Part shown: positions 37,534 to 44,615 of the stretch, in pieces | How the letters are laid out: every line of letters starts with the position of its first letter | How positions within the stretch are numbered: position 1 is the first letter of the stretch | Origin: Bifidobacterium samirii | Lineage (GTDB): Bacteria > Actinomycetota > Actinomycetes > Actinomycetales > Bifidobacteriaceae | Assembly (NCBI RefSeq): GCF_003952945.1 | Contig: NZ_QXGK01000021.1 | Span: forward strand, 1 to 44,615 | DNA length: 44,615 bases | Reading direction: 5' to 3' | Notes under the pieces: generated by a model | Told to the model about the DNA's origin: nothing | The model's database searches: none | The model's input: the letters and a program-made list of their open reading frames with translations, nothing else | Translations under genes and position numbers: made by a program

Positions 37534-38235
37534 CTACCACTCCAGGTCCGTGATGTCCATGGGATGCGTGTTGGTTTCGATGGATTTGACGCGCGCGTCG
37601 TGCATGTGGATGACGCGGTCGGCGATGGGCGCGATGGCGGAGTTGTGGGTGACGATGACCACGGTGGCGCCTTTTTCGCGGCTTTGGTTCTGCAGGATGC
37701 GCAGCACCTGTTTGCCGGTGTTGTAGTCGAGCGCGCCGGTGGGTTCGTCGCACAGGAGGATCTTGGGGTTCTTGGCGACGGCGCGTGCGATGGCGACGCG
37801 CTGCTGTTCGCCGCCGGAGAGTTGGGCCGGGAAGTTGTTCACACGCTCCCGCAGGCCGACGTCGATGAGCGCCTGCACCGGGTCCTGTGCGTCGCGCACG
37901 ATTTCGGAGGCGAGTTCCACGTTCTCCCTGGCGGTGAGGTTGGCGACGAGGTTGTAGAACTGGAAGACGAAGCCGATGTCGTGGCGGCGGTATTCGGTGA
38001 GCTGGCGGGACGTGTAGTCCGAGATGTCCTTCCCGTCGATGACGACGCGGCCTTCGGAGTTGGTGTCCATGCCGCCGAGGATGTTGAGCACGGTGGATTT
38101 GCCGGCGCCGGACGAGCCGAGGATGATGGCGAGTTCGCCTTTCTCGATGCCGAAGCTCACGTCGTTGTTCGCGGTGATGGTCGTGTCCCCCATCCGGTAG
38201 TGCTTGTAGCTGTGCACCATCTCGATGTAGGCCAT
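37534..38235 (-). CDS. ABC transporter ATPase (MacB/LolD type)
   Basis: This 233-residue nucleotide-binding subunit has Walker [10 protein letters not shown] (40-48), a Q-loop ([16 protein letters not shown]), signature [14 protein letters not shown], Walker [13 protein letters not shown] and the His switch (VIVTHNSA). The PTGALD sequence places it in the lipoprotein/antimicrobial-peptide export branch that pairs with FtsX-like permeases. AAAGGAAAGG precedes the ATG at 38235; an in-frame extension upstream crosses the promoter region. The permease begins two bases after its TAG, so both are coupled. Likely controlled by the divergent TetR. Confidence 0.95.
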   Translation of the reverse strand: MAYIEMVHSYKHYRMGDTTITANNDVSFGIEKGELAIILGSSGAGKSTVLNILGGMDTNSEGRVVIDGKDISDYTSRQLTEYRRHDIGFVFQFYNLVANLTARENVELASEIVRDAQDPVQALIDVGLRERVNNFPAQLSGGEQQRVAIARAVAKNPKILLCDEPTGALDYNTGKQVLRILQNQSREKGATVVIVTHNSAIAPIADRVIHMHDARVKSIETNTHPMDITDLEW

Positions 38236-38311
38236 GCCTGCCTTTCCTTTCCAAAATGGACAACGTGTTGATTTGATTGCATGATGGTAGGAGCGGCGAG
38301 CGGCCCGCGTC

Positions 38312-38368
38312 AATCGACAGTAGAAGCGTTTCCGTTCAATCTGAACGGTTTCCGAAGAACTGTCGATT
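38312..38368. promoter_or_regulatory. Concentric inverted repeats, candidate TetR operator
   Basis: The outer arms AATCGACAGT (38312-38321) and ACTGTCGATT (38359-38368), and the inner arms CCGTTCA (38332-38338) and TGAACGG (38342-38348), share exactly the same centre at 38340. They lie between the ABC operon and the TetR gene, the expected place for its operator. Confidence 0.6.
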
Positions 38369-38394
38369 CAAGGGCTAATCGGACGACATGTTGA

Positions 38395-38400
38395 TATAAT
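38395..38400 (+). promoter_or_regulatory. Consensus -10 box of the TetR gene
   Basis: A perfect TATAAT lies 52 bases before the TetR start and 26 bases after the outer operator arm. The -35 is not clear. Confidence 0.6.
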
Positions 38401-38452
38401 GATGCCCGGCGGCCGATTCCGCGCCGTCGGACGATTCGACGGGGAGGTCGGC

Positions 38453-39073
38453 ATGGCGGCGGTGACCGGACAGCGCAACACGCGCACCGAGGCCAGGATC
38501 AAGGCGGCGTTCACCGAACTGCTGCGGTCGAAGGGGTTCGATGCGATGAGCGTGAGCGACATCGCCCGCACCGCCGGCATCAACCGCGGCACGTTCTACA
38601 TGCACTACACCGACAAGTTCGACCTGCGCACCCGGCTCGTCGACGACGCCGTCGACGACCTGACCCGCATCCTCATCGACGACGCGGACCGCGACGGCGT
38701 CACCGTGACGCGCGACGGCACGGCGGTATGCGACGCGTTCCAGTCGCGCGCGATCGCGCAGGCGCTGCGCTACATCAGGGACGACTACGCGTTCTTCGAC
38801 GCGATATCCCGGTCCGGCAACGACATGCAGCTGTACGACCGGCTCAAGAAGACCCTCAAGCAGCTCATCGTCACGCAGGCAACGCATCTGGGCGTCGAAC
38901 CGCAGGAATCGTACAACGGGATCCCCGCCGACTACGCGATGGAGATCCTCGTCTCCGCGGTGTCGTCGATCATCTGGCTGTGGCTGCGCCGCGGCTGCCG
39001 GGAGACGCCCGAGCAGATCTGCGCGATCATCGAACGCAACAAGACCACCGCCCCCACCGACATCCTCTGGTGA
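38453..39073 (+). CDS. TetR/AcrR-family regulator
   Basis: This 206-residue one-component repressor has the N-terminal TetR helix-turn-helix (IKAAFTELLRSKGFDAMSVS, ARTAGINRGTFYMHYTDKFD). The all-helical C-terminal ligand domain carries an RYIRDDYAFFDAI segment of the type seen in the TetR C-terminal family near FtsX-type ABC exporters. GGGAGG lies 6 bases before the ATG at 38453, preferred over an ATG at 38399 that overlaps the -10 box. It is divergent from the ABC operon with concentric palindromes between. Ligand unknown. Confidence 0.92.
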   Translation: MAAVTGQRNTRTEARIKAAFTELLRSKGFDAMSVSDIARTAGINRGTFYMHYTDKFDLRTRLVDDAVDDLTRILIDDADRDGVTVTRDGTAVCDAFQSRAIAQALRYIRDDYAFFDAISRSGNDMQLYDRLKKTLKQLIVTQATHLGVEPQESYNGIPADYAMEILVSAVSSIIWLWLRRGCRETPEQICAIIERNKTTAPTDILW

Positions 39074-39100
39074 TGCCGGTCACCGACCGCATCGCAGTCC

Positions 39101-39184
39101 GTAACGTTTTTCGCGGAAAATCGGACCGATTTGTAACGTTTTTCCTGAAAAATCTGGTGGTTTCGTAACGGTTTCCGGAATCAG
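39101..39184. repeat. 32-bp-period direct repeat between TetR and hemW
   Basis: GTAACGTTTTTC begins at 39101 and 39133, each followed within 4 bases by GAAAA(A)TC, and a degenerate third copy (GTAACGGTTTCCGGAA) begins at 39165. The units are exactly 32 bases apart. Each unit is partly self-complementary (TTTTTC/GAAAA). The array lies in the 107-base gap between convergent genes. Confidence 0.65.
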
Positions 39185-40476
39185 ACGCCGGCGAGGTCGA
39201 AGAAGCGTTCGATGACGGCGTCGTTGAGCAGGCGGCCTCGACGCGTGGGGACGATGCGGGCGTGGCCGTCCGCATCGCATCCGACGGTGATGAGTCCGTC
39301 GTCCGCGAGCGCGGTCAGGTCGCCGACGCCGATGGTCCGGAACGGGGAATCGTGACCGTCGCGTTCGAGCATCGTGATGGTCCGGTTGACCAGGTCCAGG
39401 TCGAGGCCCTCGCGCAGGCGCAGGCCGAGCATGATGAGCTCCTCGAGATGCTCCCCCGGCGTGATCGATTCGCTACCGCCCCACGGCACGCACCTCTCGT
39501 TGATCGCCGCGCCCCACATGCGCGGGTGCGCAACGTCCCATGCGCGCAGCGCATGGGCGGACGGCGACGCCGGTCCGCGAGCGCCGTCGGCCTCCCCGTC
39601 CGCCGCGCCGATGGGGGCCTCGTCGATGTCGGTCACATGGTTGTAGTGGGAGTGGGCGCCGGGGCCGAGGCCGGCCCAGTCGATGTTGCGCCAGTAGCCG
39701 AGGTTGTGGCGGCTTTCGTATCCGGGGCGCGCCCAGTTGGAGATCTCGTACCATTGCAGTCCGGCTTCGGCCAGCGTGTCGTCCGCGATCTCGTATTTGG
39801 CGGCCTCGTCGTCGTCATCCGGCTTGGGCAGGATGCCGGCGGCGATCTGACGGCCCATCTTGGTGGTGGGTTCGACGGTCAGCGCGTATGCGGAGATGTG
39901 GTCGACGCCCAGGTCGACGGCGGTGCGCACGGAGGTGCGCCAGTCGTCGAGGCTCTCCCCCGGGGCCCCGTAGATGAGGTCGACGCTGGAGCGCAGGCCG
40001 GCCTTGTCGGCCGCGCGCACGCCGGCGGCGACGTTCGCCGGTGTGTGCGTGCGGTCGAGGGTCTTCAGGACGTGCGGCACGGCCGACTGCATGCCGAACG
40101 AGACGCGGGTGAAGCCGCCGTCGGCGAGTTCGCGGATATAGTCGGCGTCCACCGTGTCCGGGTTCGCCTCGGTGGTGATCTCGGCGTCCGGGGCGACGCC
40201 CCACGTGTCGCGGATCGCGTCGAGCATGGCGACCAGGTCGCATGCGGGCAGGATCGTGGGCGTGCCGCCGCCGAAGAACACGGTTTCGGCGGCCGGCTCG
40301 TCGACGCCGTGCGCGAGCTGCCAGTCGCGCGTCAGGCGCATCTCGCGGATCACCATGTTGGCGTAGTTGCCGCGCGAGGCGCCGGCGCCCAGGTCGCGTG
40401 CGGTGTAGGTGTTGAAGTCGCAGTATCCGCAGCGTCGCATGCAGAACGGCACGTGGACGTACACTTCGAACGGCAA
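39181..40476 (-). CDS. hemW: Radical SAM protein HemW
   Basis: HemW resembles coproporphyrinogen III dehydrogenase but acts as a heme chaperone in the studied cases. The 431-residue protein carries the radical SAM cluster motif CMRRCGYC (C12, C16, C19), GGGTPTIL, and the HNxxYW-type RHNLGYW, used to separate HemW from HemN. GLGPGAHSH and the C-terminal HemN-type domain follow. Start is TTG at 40476 with GGGGAG four bases upstream. lepA lies directly upstream on the same strand, separated by a terminator; the pair is conserved in many bacteria. Bifidobacteria mostly lack heme synthesis, so its substrate here is uncertain. An Ala/Gly/Asp insert at about 295-310 is poorly conserved. Confidence 0.93.
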   Translation of the reverse strand: MPFEVYVHVPFCMRRCGYCDFNTYTARDLGAGASRGNYANMVIREMRLTRDWQLAHGVDEPAAETVFFGGGTPTILPACDLVAMLDAIRDTWGVAPDAEITTEANPDTVDADYIRELADGGFTRVSFGMQSAVPHVLKTLDRTHTPANVAAGVRAADKAGLRSSVDLIYGAPGESLDDWRTSVRTAVDLGVDHISAYALTVEPTTKMGRQIAAGILPKPDDDDEAAKYEIADDTLAEAGLQWYEISNWARPGYESRHNLGYWRNIDWAGLGPGAHSHYNHVTDIDEAPIGAADGEADGARGPASPSAHALRAWDVAHPRMWGAAINERCVPWGGSESITPGEHLEELIMLGLRLREGLDLDLVNRTITMLERDGHDSPFRTIGVGDLTALADDGLITVGCDADGHARIVPTRRGRLLNDAVIERFFDLAGV

Positions 40477-40521
40477 GACACTCCCCCTGTCATCGGTGTG
40501 GATGGGATGATGGAACGGTGG

Positions 40522-40551
40522 AAAACAAAGGCTCCCTCGGGTGAGGGAGCC
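40522..40551 (-). terminator. Intrinsic terminator of lepA
   Basis: A perfect 9-bp stem (40530-40538 with 40543-40551), GGCTCCCTC with a 4-base loop, is followed on the minus strand by TTTGTTTTC. It separates lepA from hemW. Confidence 0.88.
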
Positions 40552-40568
40552 GGAACCGGAGCGGCGGA

Positions 40569-42449
<1,881 letters not shown>

Positions 42450-42627
42450 CTGAGCCGTCTCCTCCGTGGTCGTGGTCTATGGTCCGTCGCGGCCCGCCCG
42501 TCGTTCCGGCGCGCTCCATGGCGCCGGGCGGCGGACCGCATTCGCTAAAACCACCAGCTTACCGGCCCCTCTCGGCATTCGCACGCGACACTCCACCGTC
42601 GGCTTACGGTTTATCGGCACGCCGTGT

Positions 42628-42633
42628 TATCAT
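42628..42633 (+). promoter_or_regulatory. Putative extended -10 of rpsT
   Basis: TATCAT preceded by TGT (an extended -10 feature) stands 44 bases before the rpsT GTG. The 227-base divergent gap to lepA holds no other recognisable element. Confidence 0.4.
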
Positions 42634-42676
42634 CTTCGCTTGTATGTCCTTATAGCAAACGTCGTTTGGAGTAAAT

Positions 42677-42937
42677 GTGGCAAACATCAAGTCGCAGAAG
42701 AAGCGCGTGCTGACCAACGAGAAGGCACACCTGCGCAACGTGTCCGTCAAGTCCGGTCTGAAGACCGCCATCCGCGCCACCCGCGAGGCCATCGCCGCCG
42801 GCGATAAGGCCGCCGCCGAGGCCGCCTACAAGAACGCCGCCCAGAAGCTCGACAAGGCTGCCGGCGCCGGCGTCATCCACAAGAACCAGGCCGCGAACCG
42901 CAAGTCCGGTCTGGCCGTCGCCATCAACGCGATGTGA
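42677..42937 (+). CDS. rpsT: 30S ribosomal protein S20
   Basis: S20 binds 16S rRNA early in 30S assembly. The 86-residue basic, Ala/Lys-rich helical protein starts [20 protein letters not shown] and ends [18 protein letters not shown], both diagnostic. The start is GTG at 42677 with GGAG five bases upstream. Codon use is strongly C-biased as expected for a ribosomal protein. It is monocistronic, with a strong terminator 23 bases after its stop. Confidence 0.97.
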   Translation: MANIKSQKKRVLTNEKAHLRNVSVKSGLKTAIRATREAIAAGDKAAAEAAYKNAAQKLDKAAGAGVIHKNQAANRKSGLAVAINAM

Positions 42938-42960
42938 TTCTGACCCGGACAGGGTGCTGA

Positions 42961-42992
42961 GGGCCCGCGATCCCCGCTGGGATCGCGGGCCC
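42961..42992 (+). terminator. Intrinsic terminator of rpsT
   Basis: A perfect 14-bp stem (42961-42974 with 42979-42992) with a CGCT loop is followed by TTTCGTTGTT. Confidence 0.9.
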
Positions 42993-43045
42993 TTTCGTTG
43001 TTCCGGACGCCGCATGGCGCGCCTTCCGTCCCGCCGCGGAACGGA

Positions 43046-43051
43046 TATACT
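43046..43051 (+). promoter_or_regulatory. -10 box giving a leaderless mRNA
   Basis: TATACT is followed by exactly 7 bases and then the ATG at 43059, with no ribosome site. The spacing equals that found before the PAC2 gene. Confidence 0.55.
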
Positions 43052-43058
43052 GTCGCCT

Positions 43059-43283
43059 ATGAGATTGCCCAAGCTGTCCACGATGTACATCGCCGTCGCC
43101 GTGTTGAATGCCCTGTCGCTCCTCGCCGAGCTTGCACAAGCCGACAGGAACATGACCCGAGCCGCGGCAAGAGGCATGACCGCCGTCGCTTGGATTCTTC
43201 TTGCCCTGATGCAGCTTCGTCGCGAGCGCGACGAGCTTGACTGCGATGACGCCGAGGAAACTCCGGCCGTGGCGGCTGCATGA
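43059..43283 (+). CDS. Unknown small membrane protein, 74 aa
   Basis: No family is recognised. The first hydrophobic segment (MYIAVAVLNALSLLAEL, about residues 9-25) and the second (GMTAVAWILLALMQL, about 39-53) flank a basic loop, and a short acidic tail follows. It is probably a two-helix membrane protein with both ends inside. The ATG at 43059 directly follows a -10 box, so the mRNA is likely leaderless. It lies alone between the rpsT terminator and the next gene; 43284-43413 holds nothing recognisable. Confidence 0.55.
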   Translation: MRLPKLSTMYIAVAVLNALSLLAELAQADRNMTRAAARGMTAVAWILLALMQLRRERDELDCDDAEETPAVAAA

Positions 43284-43413
43284 CGCGCCGTCGCCGGCCT
43301 GCATTTCAACGGACCGATGCTCGACGGTAAGAATCCCCCGATCGCATCATCGATGCGCGAAACAAGGGAAGACGATATGAAAGCACTCCCGGCCTCCGGA
43401 TTCAGGTACGCCC

Positions 43414-44544
43414 ATGGATAGCGCGATCCAGGTGGTGAACATGGCCGGGGCCGTGCAGGTCTCCGCGCAGGAGGTCAACGACCGGTTCCACGGCGACGTT
43501 CCCGCATCGGTGCGGTTCTACTGTCCGTTCTGTTCCAGGCCCGTCATCACGCGGGCCATGGGGTGGGACTTCGACAGCAGACGCAGGAATCATGTGCCGA
43601 GAACCCGCAACCCGCATTTCGCGCATCGTCGGAAGGACGACTGGGCGAAGAACTGCGAGGCGTACCATGCGGGTTCCGGCACGGCACGCGAGGAGATGAC
43701 GCTGCCGCTGCTCATGTTCCTGCGGCGCGAGCCCGGCGGCAATGCACGGTTCCGGGTCGAGATCGCGCTGAGGCGTCGCGGCCTGGCATCCGTACCGAGC
43801 CGCCTGCAATCGGAGGACACGATCACCGTGGACGACCGTCCGTATTCGCTGCGCGAGCTGTTGACGGACCGACGCAACACCATCGTGCTGACCGATCCGC
43901 TCGGCCGACTCGAGTCCCGCATCCGGATACCGCAGCAGTGGAGAAAGAACGTCGGATGCGTGCAGCAAAGCACCGGCATCATGATCTTCTCCGACTCGTT
44001 CGGATCCAATGGCGGACGCCGTCTGCCGGAACGGTCCGCTCTGCGATCCGACTGCACGTACTACATCGTGGCAGGAGAGAAACGGATGAAGGGTGCACGA
44101 TCATGCTTCGATCGAGCGGAGTCGATCGGCAGCCTCGCGGGCGACGACCAGCTGCACGTATATGCGGTCAGTGTCTCCGGTGCCTCCCGGCGGAAGAACG
44201 CCGTCGACGATTGGCTCAGCCAATACGGATACTGCCTGTCCGACGTGGACCGTGCAGCCCAGCTGATGTGGCCGCCCAGTCTTCGCTCCTGGGGCGTGGA
44301 CGAGCCGCTTTTCCGGAACTCCTCCCCCACGTACCGGTTCCCCTACCGGTTCAACGACCATCCCATGCAGGATGCCGTCACCTCCAAACGACTGCATCCG
44401 GACCCTCGCGCACGGGAGATCGGACTCATCGGATTCGACCATCCCGACGCCGTCGAAGCGCAGACGGAATGGTTCTGCGCATTCTTCAGGCTCTTCGCAT
44501 TTTGGTGTGTAAGGGCCGTGCGGTTTGATTCGGTGTGTGATTGA
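43414..44544 (+). CDS. CoiA-like N-terminal zinc-motif protein
   Basis: This 376-residue protein has an N-terminal zinc-binding-like module: CPFC (C37, C40), NPHFAHRRKDD (H68, H71) and NCEAYH (C81, H85). It resembles the treble-clef start of competence CoiA-like proteins and related nucleases. A following T-x-R-E-E-M-T-L-P-L-L helix fits a start-of-nuclease region, but I see no certain PD-(D/E)xK triad later, so nuclease activity is unproven. The rest is of unknown fold. The ribosome site at 43414 is weak; ATG 43441 is an alternative. The last ~20 residues (FAFWCVRAVRFDSVCD) come from A/T-richer sequence unlike the rest, so the gene may be truncated and fused to foreign DNA. Confidence 0.6.
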   Translation: MDSAIQVVNMAGAVQVSAQEVNDRFHGDVPASVRFYCPFCSRPVITRAMGWDFDSRRRNHVPRTRNPHFAHRRKDDWAKNCEAYHAGSGTAREEMTLPLLMFLRREPGGNARFRVEIALRRRGLASVPSRLQSEDTITVDDRPYSLRELLTDRRNTIVLTDPLGRLESRIRIPQQWRKNVGCVQQSTGIMIFSDSFGSNGGRRLPERSALRSDCTYYIVAGEKRMKGARSCFDRAESIGSLAGDDQLHVYAVSVSGASRRKNAVDDWLSQYGYCLSDVDRAAQLMWPPSLRSWGVDEPLFRNSSPTYRFPYRFNDHPMQDAVTSKRLHPDPRAREIGLIGFDHPDAVEAQTEWFCAFFRLFAFWCVRAVRFDSVCD

Positions 44545-44567
44545 AAAAATGAATGAAACCGCGCGGC
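44515..44567. repeat. Inverted repeat at the right edge
   Basis: GCCGTGCGGTTT (44515-44526) pairs with AAACCGCGCGGC (44556-44567) with one G-T pair and a 29-base A/T-rich loop. It overlaps the end of the preceding gene. It could be a mobile-element end or a terminator; the window ends before this can be judged. Confidence 0.4.
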
Positions 44568-44615
44568 TTGGTATTGAGTCTAGCGCGTTCGACGGCCGGG
44601 TCCTGCTCGGCCTGG

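Noticed and set aside
39101-39184. CRISPR-like repeat array
   Set aside because: Only two good repeats, 10-base spacers and no cas genes nearby; the period is too short for CRISPR.

Overview
The window is a GC-rich, densely packed stretch of an actinobacterial chromosome. Its gene content and order (tkt-tal of the bifid shunt, hrcA-dnaJ under a perfect CIRCE, ruvC/ruvAB with an actinobacterial SOS box, hemW-lepA divergent from rpsT, purH-perM-sucDC, many GTG/TTG starts) point to Bifidobacterium. The species cannot be told from the sequence. The first ~42 bases contain a near-match to the Tn5/Nextera mosaic end, so the left edge is probably an assembly contig end.

Layout. 0.1-1.3 kb: a MIP-family channel converging on, and overlapping, a DUF3017 membrane protein. 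1.5-7.2 kb (minus): purH, perM, sucD, sucC, apt. 7.3-13.2 kb (minus): yajC, ruvB, ruvA (SOS box), ruvC, yebC, thrS. 13.4-14.0 kb (minus): six tRNAs, read Gly-Cys-Val-Val-Ala-Gly, with promoter and intrinsic terminator. 14.2-17.0 kb: PAC2-family protein, uppP and a fructosamine-kinase-like protein. 17.0-24.7 kb: an accessory-looking block with an N-terminally truncated McrC, an unknown protein, a complete-length dnaE interrupted by one extra C, a WYL regulator, and two divergent small membrane-protein genes. 24.7-30.8 kb: dnaJ-hrcA (minus) and tkt-tal (plus). 31-38.3 kb: transport genes: brnQ, a MATE exporter, and a MacB/FtsX-type ABC transporter whose permease is broken by a one-base deletion, divergent from a TetR regulator. 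39.2-42.9 kb: hemW and lepA (minus), rpsT (plus). 43.0-44.6 kb: a tiny membrane protein and a CoiA-like zinc-motif protein running into A/T-richer sequence at the right edge.

How the genes work together. tkt and tal carry the sugar rearrangements of the fructose-6-phosphate phosphoketolase pathway. ruvABC form the Holliday-junction resolvasome, and only ruvAB has the LexA-type operator. purH and apt supply and salvage purines. sucCD stand without other TCA genes, as expected if succinyl-CoA is needed for biosynthesis only. hrcA represses itself and dnaJ through CIRCE. The TetR gene probably controls the adjacent ABC operon through a concentric inverted repeat.

The least explained material is the 17.0-24.7 kb block. 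Its WYL regulator faces a two-gene membrane operon across a short palindrome. This is the best candidate here for an undescribed system, but its function is unknown. Two single-base frameshifts (dnaE, ABC permease) could be real pseudogenization or assembly error. Without read data they cannot be separated.
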